From Arthrobacter sp. efr-133-R2A-120 (GTDB lineage Bacteria; Actinomycetota; Actinomycetes; Actinomycetales; Micrococcaceae): DNA of 64,000 nt. Both the position numbers and the translations under genes were made by a program. The DNA lies in NCBI RefSeq assembly GCF_030209835.1, contig NZ_JARVRF010000003.1, positions 62,001-126,000 on the forward strand, in the 5' to 3' direction. Every line of letters starts with the position of its first letter. Position 1 is the stretch's first letter. This document shows, piece after piece, positions 8,711-16,527 of the stretch. The notes beneath the pieces are model-generated. The model searched no databases and was not told the origin of the DNA. It worked only from the letters and a program-made list of their open reading frames with translations.

Positions 8711-9481
8711 ATGCATGTGGACAGTTGCGGAGGAGTGATCGGATTGCTGCGGAGTCAAACCCGGGGAAATGGACTTCTCCGGACGACGACGGCGATCGCC
8801 ACCGTTTGCCTTTCCGTCCTTGCCGTCCTCAGCGCCTCTTCCTCCGACACTGGAGCACGGGCCGCGGGACCGGTCCAGCCCGCCGTGGTGATCATCGGAG
8901 ACTCCCTCAGCACGGGACACGGCACCTCCCCTGCCGATGCCTGGCCCAATCTGGTGGAGAACGATCCCGGTTTTCAACAGTTCCACGCGACCATCGTCAA
9001 TGCCGCGCATGATGGCAGCGGCTATGTCAGCGTCGGCGACAACGGATCGACTTTCGGTTCCCAAGTGGAAACGTCGGTAACGGACGGGACGCGCTTGGTG
9101 CTGTTCTTTGGTTCCGAAAATGACATGGGCACCACTCCCGGAGAAACCGAGCTTGCGGCCGCACGGGCGTTTGCCTCAGTCAAGTCCCGCGCTCCCGACG
9201 CCGACATCGTGGTGGTCGGGCCGCCGTCGTACACGAGCACCCCCGAGGCGGAAAGGCTCAACATCCGCGACCAGGACAGGGCCGCTGCCCAGAAAGCCGG
9301 CGCCGACTTCGTTGATCCGATCGACCTCGGCTGGATCATGGACGACGCCGCGGACCTCATTGGTCCAGATGGCGATCACCCGTCCGTCGCGGGCCAGCAG
9401 TATCTGCAGGCCAAGATGGAAGCGCTCATCGAACCGCGGATCCGGCAAGCCAGCCCCGGTAACACCCCGTTCGCGGGTTGA
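8711..9481 (+). CDS. Secreted SGNH/GDSL hydrolase
   Basis: Up to 256 residues. A signal peptide (TTTAIATVCLSVLAVLSASS) ends near residue 50 and is followed by an SGNH-fold esterase domain. Block I is VVIIGDSLSTGHG with the nucleophilic serine, a central FFGSENDMG supplies the block III asparagine, and DGDHPSVAG gives the DxxH catalytic pair near the C-terminus. It is probably exported and acts as a lipase, esterase or polysaccharide deacetylase. The start is uncertain: GTG or TTG codons after GGAGG near 8733-8744 would shorten it by about 10 residues without touching the signal peptide. Confidence 0.85.
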   Translation: MHVDSCGGVIGLLRSQTRGNGLLRTTTAIATVCLSVLAVLSASSSDTGARAAGPVQPAVVIIGDSLSTGHGTSPADAWPNLVENDPGFQQFHATIVNAAHDGSGYVSVGDNGSTFGSQVETSVTDGTRLVLFFGSENDMGTTPGETELAAARAFASVKSRAPDADIVVVGPPSYTSTPEAERLNIRDQDRAAAQKAGADFVDPIDLGWIMDDAADLIGPDGDHPSVAGQQYLQAKMEALIEPRIRQASPGNTPFAG

Positions 9482-9498
9482 GTTCGCGGGTTAAACAG

Positions 9499-9536
9499 CG
9501 ACGGCGACCCGCCCACCAAAGTGGGGGGCCGCCGTC
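9499..9536 (-). terminator. Hairpin terminator downstream of ilvE, possibly bidirectional
   Basis: On the minus strand GACGGCGGCCCCCCAC pairs with GTGGGCGGGTCGCCGTC with minor mismatches around a TTTG loop, followed by GCTGTTT. It lies between the convergent SGNH hydrolase and ilvE genes. The T-tract is short, so activity is inferred. Confidence 0.5.
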
Positions 9537-9553
9537 GGGCGCTCTCAAAGACA

Positions 9554-9612
9554 GGGCCCACGCCGGCGAGGGACCCGAGCCGAGCTTGCGAGGCTTGGGA
9601 GGCGGTGGGGAC
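9554..9612 (-). repeat. Intergenic repeat family A, copy 1
   Basis: Read on the minus strand, it runs GTCCCCACCGCCTCCCAAG, GCCTCGCAAGCTCGGC and ends GGCGTGGGCCC, starting directly after the ilvE stop codon. The same elements recur at 15659-15771 and 51616-51672. It is not coding. Confidence 0.7.
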
Positions 9613-10725
9613 TTAGGCCAGGCGGGTGAGCCAGCCGTGCTTGTCCTCGACCGTTCCGGTCTGGATGCCGAGCAACTGCTCGCGGATGGCCATGGTGGTT
9701 TTGCCTGCCTTGGCGTCCTCGGAGCCGATGAACTCGGTCTTGTCCTTGAGTACTCCGATGGGCGTGATGACGGCCGCGGTTCCGCAGGCAAAGACCTCGG
9801 CGATTTCGCCGGAGGCCACGCCGTCGCGCCACTCGGCGAGGGTGATCTTGCGCTCGGAAACCTCGCGGCCCATGTCCTTCGCCACCTGGATGACGGAAGA
9901 ACGGGTCACGCCTTCAAGGATGGTTCCGGTAAGCGCCGGAGTGGCGAGTGAGCCATCCTTCATGACGAAGAAGACGTTCATGCCCCCGAGTTCCTCGACG
10001 GCGTCGTCGTTGAAGTGGTCCAGGAAGAGGACCTGCTTGCAGCCGTTCTCCTCGGCTTCCATCTGGGCAATCAAGGAAGCTGCGTAGTTTCCGCCGCACT
10101 TTGCCGCACCCGTTCCGCCTCGGCCGGCGCGCGCGTATTCACGGGAGATCCAGATGGATACCGGCTTGAGTTCGCCGCCGAAGTAGTTGCCTGCCGGAGA
10201 AGCGATGACCCGGAAGGAGACCTCGCGGGCTGCGCGGACACCCAGGAACGCCTCCGTGGCGATCATGAACGGGCGCAAGTACAGGGCTTCGCCGTCGCCG
10301 GACGGAACCCATTCCTTGTCTGCCTGCACGAGTTCGCGGATGGCGCCGAGGAAGTACTCCTCGGGCAGTTCCGGGAGGGCCAAGCGGCGGGCCGACTTGT
10401 TCAGGCGGGCGGCGTTGGCCTCGGGACGGAATGTCCAAACGGAGCCGTCAGCGTGGCGGTATGCCTTGAGGCCTTCGAAGATCTCCTGGCCGTAGTGCAG
10501 CACTGCCGCCGAAGGATCCAAGGAAATCGGTCCGTAGGCCTCGACGCGGGCACTGTGCCAACCGCCCTTGCCCTCTGTGTCAACGCTGTAGTCGACAATG
10601 ACGGTGTTGTCGGTGAAGTAGTCGCCAAATCCCGGGTTTGCCAGGATAGCTGCACGCTCCTCAGCAGACTTCGGGGTCTCCGAGAGCTGCTGGCTGAATT
10701 CGACGCCGTGGGCAGTCTGAGTCAT
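9613..10725 (-). CDS. ilvE: Branched-chain amino acid aminotransferase
   Basis: 370-residue class IV PLP aminotransferase that performs the last step of leucine, isoleucine and valine synthesis. The PLP lysine is in GAAKCGGNYAASL. Conserved blocks include LHYGQEIFEGLKAYRHADG, LYLRPFMIAT and the phosphate-binding GTAAVITPIG. The ATG follows a strong GGAGG Shine-Dalgarno. It is the next gene after leuB on the same strand with a 134-bp spacer, so cotranscription is possible. The length is typical of actinobacterial IlvE. Confidence 0.97.
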   Translation of the reverse strand: MTQTAHGVEFSQQLSETPKSAEERAAILANPGFGDYFTDNTVIVDYSVDTEGKGGWHSARVEAYGPISLDPSAAVLHYGQEIFEGLKAYRHADGSVWTFRPEANAARLNKSARRLALPELPEEYFLGAIRELVQADKEWVPSGDGEALYLRPFMIATEAFLGVRAAREVSFRVIASPAGNYFGGELKPVSIWISREYARAGRGGTGAAKCGGNYAASLIAQMEAEENGCKQVLFLDHFNDDAVEELGGMNVFFVMKDGSLATPALTGTILEGVTRSSVIQVAKDMGREVSERKITLAEWRDGVASGEIAEVFACGTAAVITPIGVLKDKTEFIGSEDAKAGKTTMAIREQLLGIQTGTVEDKHGWLTRLA

Positions 10726-10830
10726 GTTTCCTCCAGTCGGCTACCTGGCAGAGCGAACCATCTCTTGGAGGATATGGTTCAGCGACGGACCACGGCAGCA
10801 GTAAATAATTCAAGTAAAGCTTACGCCCGG

Positions 10831-10870
10831 GCACAGGCCCTAAAGTGCCAGCACAGGCCCTAAAGTGCGG
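10831..10870. repeat. 20-bp tandem duplication spanning the leuB stop codon
   Basis: GCACAGGCCCTAAAGTGC occurs at 10831-10848 and again at 10851-10868. Each 20-bp unit differs only in its last two bases. The second unit contains the leuB stop codon, so the duplication copied the last leuB codons just downstream of the gene. Confidence 0.8.
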
Positions 10871-11924
10871 CAGCGATGGCGTCGCCGATGGCCGCGGTAC
10901 TGCGGCTCTCGCCATTGCGGCTTTCGATATCGGCGACGACGGCGGCTTCGATCCTGCGGGCGGCGGTCGTGTAGCCGAGGTGGTCAAGCAGCAGGGCCGC
11001 GGACAGGATGGCGGCAGTTGGATCCGCTTTCTGCTGTCCGGCGATGTCCGGGGCGGAGCCGTGGACGGGTTCGAACATGGAGGGGGCTGTGCGGTCCATG
11101 TTGATGTTGCCCGAGGCCGCGAGACCGATGCCGCCGGTGATGGCCGCGGCAAGGTCAGTGATGATGTCGCCGAAGAGGTTGTCGGTGACAATCACGTCGA
11201 AGCGGGAGGGGTCGGTCACCATGAAGATGGTGGCAGCGTCGATGTGCAGGTAGTCATGGGTGACCTCGGGGAATTCCTTGGCCACGGCCTCGACAGTGCG
11301 CTTCCACAAGTGGCCTGCGAAGACCAGGACATTGTGCTTGTGGACGAGGGTGACATGCTTGCGGGGACGCTCGCTGGCGCGGCGGAACGCGTCACGGACA
11401 ACGCGCTCGACGCCGTGGGCCGTGTTGAGCGACACCTCGGTGGCAACTTCATGGGGGGTCCCTCCGCGGAGCGTACCGCCGTTGCCGACGTACGGACCCT
11501 CGGTGCCTTCGCGGACCACGATGAAATCGATGGTGCCGGGGTTGGCCAGCGGGCTGCCTACTGTGCCGTAAAGCCGCGAGGGCCGTAGGTTCACGAAGTG
11601 GTCAAGGCTGAAGCGGAGCTTGAGCAGCATTTCGCGTTCGATGATGCCTGACGGAATGCGGGTGTCTCCCGGCGCCGCACCGACGGCGCCGAACAGGATG
11701 GCATCGCGGGTACGCAGATCGGCCAGGACCTCGTCCGGGAGTGTTTCGCCGGTTTCAAGCCAGTGCTGGGCCCCGAGCTTGTATTCGGTCTGCTCCAGGG
11801 TGACGCCTTCTTCGGCGACAATCTTTTCCAGGACCTTGAGGGCTTCGGCAATGACTTCGGGGCCAATGCCGTCGCCGGGGATGACAGCCAGGTTGATCGT
11901 TGCGGCGGGGTGCGTTGCGCTCAT
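10860..11924 (-). CDS. leuB: 3-isopropylmalate dehydrogenase
   Basis: 354 residues. Oxidatively decarboxylates 3-isopropylmalate to 4-methyl-2-oxopentanoate with NAD. The beta-decarboxylating dehydrogenase signatures are present: [14 protein letters not shown] at the N-terminus, the [14 protein letters not shown] substrate loop, HKHNVL, and [15 protein letters not shown] carrying the metal-binding aspartates. The ATG at 11924 matches the usual start; the reading frame is open further upstream but that part is not family-like. It precedes ilvE. In corynebacteria leuB is repressed by the LtbR regulator whose homologue lies at 1035. Confidence 0.96.
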   Translation of the reverse strand: MSATHPAATINLAVIPGDGIGPEVIAEALKVLEKIVAEEGVTLEQTEYKLGAQHWLETGETLPDEVLADLRTRDAILFGAVGAAPGDTRIPSGIIEREMLLKLRFSLDHFVNLRPSRLYGTVGSPLANPGTIDFIVVREGTEGPYVGNGGTLRGGTPHEVATEVSLNTAHGVERVVRDAFRRASERPRKHVTLVHKHNVLVFAGHLWKRTVEAVAKEFPEVTHDYLHIDAATIFMVTDPSRFDVIVTDNLFGDIITDLAAAITGGIGLAASGNINMDRTAPSMFEPVHGSAPDIAGQQKADPTAAILSAALLLDHLGYTTAARRIEAAVVADIESRNGESRSTAAIGDAIAAAL

Positions 11925-12007
11925 GTTTTCAGACTGCCAATGCATCCACATTCTGGTCAAAATCGTCTCACCATTTGGGCGGTCGAGGGTCTTCCCTCCG
12001 CGGGCAG

Positions 12008-12799
12008 CTACTTGCCGGAAACAGGTGAAGCGACCACGGCGACATTTTTGCCCCAGAGATCCTGGGTGTAGCAACTGATCAGGACCAGTCGGTTGGGCAC
12101 CGCCGCCCAGACGGGACTGTCTTTCAAAGTCGATTTTGTGTACGTCGTAACGGATTCGACTTTGTATGTCATCGTTCCCCTTGCCGTGACGACTTTGAGC
12201 TCATCCCCGGGGGCCGCCGCATAGCTGAGATGGTTGAAGGGCGCATCGAGGCCCTCCCAACTGTGCCCGATCACGTAGGTGGTATTCGTCGAGCCCGCTC
12301 CGGGGGTTCCGAACGTACTGAGCCAATATGCATCCATCGTCTCCGGCGGCTCAATGCTCTGCCCGCCAGCGGGGTCCGGTCGCAGCGGGTGAACCGCCAC
12401 ATCCAGGCCGACGGCCGGGTACGTAATCTGCAATGGGGCCGACGCCGCAGGAAGAGGCGGCGTTCCAGGCGCAGTCGCAGGAGCGCCAACTGCCGCCCTG
12501 TTCCCCCCGGGCTTGTTCGCAGGAGCAGGCGACGAAGGCGCCCGGCTCCCCGGAACGGAATCGGGCGCGGAACTCCGGGGCGAAGCCGAGGGGACGGCCG
12601 GCGCGGCTACGAGGGATGTCCCTGCCGTTGGCCCCGCGCCGAACGCGGCCGGGTTCCCGGGCCCGGAGACGCCGTAGACCAGCCAGGACGCAAGCAGCCC
12701 CCCGACGCAGACCGCCAACACCAGAAGATCTCTGGAACTGATGAGCAGGCCACGGATACCGACTGCGCGGGACTGCCGCGCGTAGCGGTGACTGGCCAT
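12008..12799 (-). CDS. Class F-like sortase
   Basis: 263-residue membrane-anchored transpeptidase. A basic N-terminus, a membrane anchor (about residues 23-43, [20 protein letters not shown]) and a Pro/Ala/Ser-rich stalk precede the sortase domain. The catalytic histidine is in YVIGHSW and the cysteine in LVLISCYTQ. The arginine normally found shortly after the cysteine is not visible; this segment reads [11 protein letters not shown]. The ATG at 12799 follows CAGGAG. The gene directly upstream on the same strand (12872-13582) encodes a secreted protein with a membrane-anchor tail, the likely substrate. Confidence 0.85.
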   Translation of the reverse strand: MASHRYARQSRAVGIRGLLISSRDLLVLAVCVGGLLASWLVYGVSGPGNPAAFGAGPTAGTSLVAAPAVPSASPRSSAPDSVPGSRAPSSPAPANKPGGNRAAVGAPATAPGTPPLPAASAPLQITYPAVGLDVAVHPLRPDPAGGQSIEPPETMDAYWLSTFGTPGAGSTNTTYVIGHSWEGLDAPFNHLSYAAAPGDELKVVTARGTMTYKVESVTTYTKSTLKDSPVWAAVPNRLVLISCYTQDLWGKNVAVVASPVSGK

Positions 12800-12871
12800 G
12801 ATCACTCCTGGAGATAGTGGAGCAAGTGGCTGGGTGCCGCCCATCAGATTGCGGCACCCAGCCGGGTTTGC

Positions 12872-13582
12872 CTAGCGGTCTGCCTTGCGGGCCCGAACCC
12901 CGCTCCTCACGACGACAAACGCGGCCACTGCGCTGAAGAGAGCAGTCAGGCCGGCAAGCCATCCGGGGATACCTGCGTCCGCCTTACCGCCAACGGCCGT
13001 CTGGACGTTGTAGCCCACGTTGGTTACTGCGGGGTCCGGCGCGGTCGCGGCCGTGACCGGAGTGACGGCTGCAGGCACAGGCGCTGCCGGCACAGCGACG
13101 GGTGGAACCACAGGCGTGACGACCGGCGGCGTCACGGGCCCCACCTGCTCCACCGGCGGGTCGGTCACCGGCGGGCTCGTCACCGGGTCCGTCGGCGGGC
13201 TCGTCACCGGGTCCGTCGGCGGACTCGTCACCGGGTCCGTCGGCGGACTCGTCACCGGGTCCGTCGGCGGGGTGGTCACCGGCGGGCTCGCCACCGGCGG
13301 GGCCGCCACGACGCAGCCAGCGTTAAGGATGGCGATGTTCTCCGGAGTGAGGTTTTGCCCGTTGGGCATAAAGCTGCCGGCGTTTGCGGGAATGATGTCG
13401 GCGGTGTCTGCGATATGACCGGACAGCGCCGACAAGCTGAGGGTCACTGCTACATAAGGGTGCGACGCCGAATGGGTGGCGTGGCAGATGGTGATCTTGT
13501 CCGAGGGTGCGGCATTCGCCGACACTGTGGCACCTAGCAATCCCAGGCCCACAACCCCCATGGTGGCAATAGTTCGTTTCAT
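12872..13582 (-). CDS. Secreted surface protein with Pro/Thr repeats and a sorting-signal-like tail
   Basis: 236 residues. A signal peptide (MKRTIATMGVVGLGLLGATVSANA) is followed by a small domain with ITICHATHSASHPYV and IADTADIIPANAG blocks, shared with many exported actinobacterial proteins of unknown role. Next come four octapeptides TDPVTSPP, a long Pro/Val/Thr stalk, then NVQTAV, a hydrophobic helix (LAGLTALFSAVAAFVVV) and a basic tail RARKADR. This is the plan of a sortase substrate but without LPxTG; NVQTA is the candidate signal. The ATG at 13582 follows GGAGGG. The sortase gene lies 72 bp downstream on the same strand. Confidence 0.75.
   Translation of the reverse strand: MKRTIATMGVVGLGLLGATVSANAAPSDKITICHATHSASHPYVAVTLSLSALSGHIADTADIIPANAGSFMPNGQNLTPENIAILNAGCVVAAPPVASPPVTTPPTDPVTSPPTDPVTSPPTDPVTSPPTDPVTSPPVTDPPVEQVGPVTPPVVTPVVPPVAVPAAPVPAAVTPVTAATAPDPAVTNVGYNVQTAVGGKADAGIPGWLAGLTALFSAVAAFVVVRSGVRARKADR
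13173..13268. repeat. Four tandem 24-bp repeats inside the surface protein gene
   Basis: Units at 13173, 13197, 13221 and 13245 are in frame and encode TDPVTSPP on the minus strand. They differ only at one position (GGGCTC versus GGACTC). Copy number is likely to vary between strains. Confidence 0.9.
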
Positions 13583-13929
13583 TTCGGTCCCTCCAACCAC
13601 AATCAGGTTCGAGCTGACCAGACTTTGCGGAGTAACCGTCTTCGAGACCCAGGAAAGACAAGTACGGGAGACCTCAACCAGCGAGATGAATCTTGACAGT
13701 TACTCCCCAGAAAGTGTCATCAGTTCGCTTGCCTTTCAGGCTAGGTTTCCGTCTCCTGATTAACGCGAGTGGCAGGTACGCGTTTGCAGGCGGCAAGCTG
13801 TGAGCCTTGTACCGGCCGCTACCTGCTCCGGATGGATCTCCACTCGCTGGCGGGAGGGCACCACTTGGAACTCATGTGACCGGCCGAACCCGCCTCCGGA
13901 CACCGACCGGTCGTGGGACGGTAAAAGGA

Positions 13930-13961
13930 ACACCCCCTCACCCGGCGGGGTGAGGGGGTGT
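13930..13961 (-). terminator. Terminator hairpin downstream of metG
   Basis: Perfect 14-bp stem: ACACCCCCTCACCC pairs with GGGTGAGGGGGTGT around a 4-base loop. It is followed on the minus strand by TCCTTTTAC. The rest of 13583-13929 upstream of the surface protein gene holds no recognisable gene. Confidence 0.75.
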
Positions 13962-13975
13962 CACGCACCGCAAAA

Positions 13976-14019
13976 GTGAGCGGGCGTTGGCCAAAAAGGC
14001 GGTGTAAGTGAGCGAGCGT
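13976..14019 (-). repeat. Intergenic repeat family C, copy abutting the metG stop
   Basis: Two direct copies of GTGAGCG(G/A)GCGT lie at 13976-13987 and 14008-14019 around TTGGCC and GGCGG segments. On the minus strand the element begins directly after the metG TAG as ACGCTCGCTCAC. Related elements occur at 56294-56348 and 59406-59498. Confidence 0.65.
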
Positions 14020-15579
14020 CTAGGACTCGGCGGGCTCCTCGTAACGCGGAAAGACCGGGGCCGGGGCCGGGAGCTCCGTGCCGGGGACGATCGGAGCAGC
14101 GATGGCCGCGAACTGGCGGGCCTCGCCTTCCGGCTGTCCCAGCCCCTCAAGCAGCTTGGCGGCCGACGTCGGCATGACCGGCTGGGCGAGGATCGCCACG
14201 ATCCGGACAACCTCCAGCGTGACGTAGAGGACGGTGTTCATGCGCTCGACGTCGGTCTTGCGAAGCACCCACGGGGCCTGCTCGGCGAAGTACGCGTTGG
14301 TGTCACCCAGCACGGCCCAGATCGCCTCGAGGGCACGGTTGAATTCCTGCTTCTCGAAAGCGGCCCGGGCCACGTCCAGCAGTTCGCCGGCCTGGGCCAG
14401 CAGCGCGGAGTCCTCAGCTGAGAATTCGCCGGGCACCGGCACCTTGCCTTCGCAGTTCTTGGCCACCATGGACAGCGAACGCTGTGCCAGGTTGCCGAAG
14501 TTGTTGGCGAGGTCTGCGTTCATGCGGCCCACGATCGCCTCGTGGTTGTAGCTGCCGTCGGCGCCGAAGGGCACTTCGCGGAGGAAGAAGAAACGCACCT
14601 GGTCCAGGCCGTACTGCTCGACGAAATCCTTGGGGGCCACCACGTTGCCGAGGGACTTTGACATCTTGACCCCATTGTTGGTCAGGAAGCCGTGGATCAT
14701 GACGCGCTTGGGCAATTCCAGGCCGGCGCTCATCAGGAAGGCGGGCCAGAAGATCGCATGGAACCGGGAGATGTCCTTGCCAATGATGTGGACGTCCGCG
14801 GGCCAGAACTTACGGAACGCCTCCGAATCGGCATCCGGGTAGCCGACCCCCGTCAGGTAATTGGTCAGGGCGTCAACCCACACGTACATGACGTGCTTGT
14901 CGTTCCCCGGCACCGGGACGCCCCAGTCGAACGTCGTCCGGCTGATGGACAAGTCCTGCAGGCCCTGCTTGACGAAGCTGATGACCTCGTTGAAGCGGTA
15001 CTGGGGGGCGCCGAATTCCGGCTGCTCCTCGTACAAGGCGAGCAACTTGTCCTGGTAGGCGGACAAGCGGAAGAAGTAGCTCTCCTCCGCGGTCCACGTC
15101 ACTTCGGTGTCGGTACCGCGCGAGTAGCGGACGCCGTCGTCCTTCAGTACGGTCTCGTCCTCGGTGTAGTAGGCCTCGTCGCGGACCGAGTACCAGCCCT
15201 CGTACTTGGACAGGTAGATGTCCCCCTTGGCTTCCATCTTCTTCCAGATGGCCTGCGAAGCGGCGTAGTGATCGGCGTCCGTGGTGCGGATGAAGCGGTC
15301 GTACGAGATGCCCAAGGCAGCGTGGGCCGCCTTGTAGATTTCGGCATTCCGGTCCACGAGTTCCTTGGGCGTGATGCCTTCCTTCTCCGCGGCCTGGGCA
15401 ATCTTCATGCCGTGTTCGTCCGTACCGGTCAGGAACATCACGTCGTAGCCGTCGAGGCGCTTGAACCGGGCCATCGCGTCGGTGGCGATGTACTCGTAGG
15501 CATGCCCGATATGCGGCTCGCCGTTCGGGTACGTAATGGCGGTGGTGATGTAGAACGGGGGTTTATCTGGAGACGTCAC
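14020..15579 (-). CDS. metG: Methionine--tRNA ligase
   Basis: 519-residue class I aminoacyl-tRNA synthetase. The HIGH motif is in [14 protein letters not shown] and the KMSKS motif in [25 protein letters not shown] is the MetRS connective block. The connective-peptide region lacks a cysteine cluster, so this is the zinc-free form, and there is no C-terminal EMAP-like tRNA-binding domain. The start is a GTG. The gene is monocistronic, with a strong hairpin after it. Confidence 0.96.
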   Translation of the reverse strand: MTSPDKPPFYITTAITYPNGEPHIGHAYEYIATDAMARFKRLDGYDVMFLTGTDEHGMKIAQAAEKEGITPKELVDRNAEIYKAAHAALGISYDRFIRTTDADHYAASQAIWKKMEAKGDIYLSKYEGWYSVRDEAYYTEDETVLKDDGVRYSRGTDTEVTWTAEESYFFRLSAYQDKLLALYEEQPEFGAPQYRFNEVISFVKQGLQDLSISRTTFDWGVPVPGNDKHVMYVWVDALTNYLTGVGYPDADSEAFRKFWPADVHIIGKDISRFHAIFWPAFLMSAGLELPKRVMIHGFLTNNGVKMSKSLGNVVAPKDFVEQYGLDQVRFFFLREVPFGADGSYNHEAIVGRMNADLANNFGNLAQRSLSMVAKNCEGKVPVPGEFSAEDSALLAQAGELLDVARAAFEKQEFNRALEAIWAVLGDTNAYFAEQAPWVLRKTDVERMNTVLYVTLEVVRIVAILAQPVMPTSAAKLLEGLGQPEGEARQFAAIAAPIVPGTELPAPAPVFPRYEEPAES

Positions 15580-15658
15580 TCTACGAAGTTACCTTCTCTT
15601 GGAGATGGAAAGACCGGACCGGCCGCATATGACGGCCGGTCCGGAGGCATCGGCGGGG

Positions 15659-15771
15659 TCCACGCCGCCAGGGTTCCCTGGCCGTGGGCCCACAGCCGCC
15701 GGGTTCCCTGGCTGAGCTTGCGAAGCTAGGGGGCGGCTGGGGACTTGCGAGGCGAGGGTGGCGGGTGGGGA
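15659..15771 (-). repeat. Intergenic repeat family A, copy 2 (about one and a half units)
   Basis: On the minus strand the element starts directly after the ABC ATPase stop (TAG, then TCCCCACCCGCCACCC). It repeats GCCTCGCAAG, GCTTCGCAAGCTC and AGCCAGGGAACCC, and ends GGCCAGGGAACCCTGGCGGC. The internal part is duplicated compared with the copies at 9554 and 51616. No gene was seen in 15580-15771. Confidence 0.65.
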
Positions 15772-16527
15772 CTAGTTCAATTCAGTCAGCGTATCGCTGA
15801 GCCTGACAAGCTCGTGGTCGTGCGAGGCCACCAACACGGCAATCCCGTCACTGGTGGTGTCCTTCAGGATGCTGATGATGCGGTTTGCCGAGGTGCGGTC
15901 GAGGCTGGCCGTTGGCTCATCCACCACGAGGACACGGGTGCCCAGGATCAGGGCGCGGGCGATGGCGACACGCTGGCGCTCACCGCCGGAAAGCTGCGCC
16001 GGACGGTGGCGCATGCGCCGGCCCAGCCCCACCAGGTCCAGCAGGTCCTTCGCCATTTCAGTGCGCTGCTCCACTTCGCCGTCGGGAACAGCCGGCAACA
16101 GCACGTTCTCCAAGGCGCTCATGCCGTCGATCAAGGCACCGCCCTGGTCCACATACCCGATCAGCGCGCGGCGGCGGTCGGCGATTTCGTCGTCGCCCAT
16201 TTTCTCGAGGGAGTCGCCCTCCCAGAGGACACGGCCCGACGTCGGAAGCGTGAGTCCCGCGCCCACCGTCAGGATGCTGGTCTTGCCTGAGCCGCTTCGC
16301 CCGGCGACGCAGTGCATCTCACCGGCGTGCAGGGTCAGGTTGAAATCCTCGACGACGGTCACCGGCTCTGCGCCACCCTTGTCACCGCCGTAGCGGATGG
16401 TGATGTTGCTCAACTGGAGGGGCATACCGTGGTCCGCTGCCCGGACGATGGTGTTGGCGCGGGTCTGGAACGACTCGTCGGTGGATTCCGTGGTCGCGGT
16501 CAGATCGGGTTCGAGATTGTCAGTCAT
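15772..16527 (-). CDS. ABC transporter ATP-binding protein (LolD/MacB type)
   Basis: 251-residue ATPase of the lipoprotein-release/macrolide-export subclass. Walker A is GRSGSGKTS, the signature is LSGGERQRVAIARAL, Walker B is VLVVDEPTASLD, and the H-loop is ASHDHELVRL. The ATG at 16527 overlaps the stop codon of the upstream permease gene (ATGA), indicating translational coupling. It presumably energises that permease at the cytoplasmic face of the membrane. The substrate is unknown. A repeat-family-A element follows the stop immediately. Confidence 0.92.
   Translation of the reverse strand: MTDNLEPDLTATTESTDESFQTRANTIVRAADHGMPLQLSNITIRYGGDKGGAEPVTVVEDFNLTLHAGEMHCVAGRSGSGKTSILTVGAGLTLPTSGRVLWEGDSLEKMGDDEIADRRRALIGYVDQGGALIDGMSALENVLLPAVPDGEVEQRTEMAKDLLDLVGLGRRMRHRPAQLSGGERQRVAIARALILGTRVLVVDEPTASLDRTSANRIISILKDTTSDGIAVLVASHDHELVRLSDTLTELN

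Noticed and set aside
13173..13268. Regular 24-bp repeats that might suggest a CRISPR array
   Set aside because: The units are directly adjacent without spacers, in frame, and encode an octapeptide in a surface protein.
12872..13582. LPxTG cell-wall anchor
   Set aside because: No LPxTG or close variant precedes the C-terminal helix; only NVQTA is present, so it is reported as a hypothesis instead.
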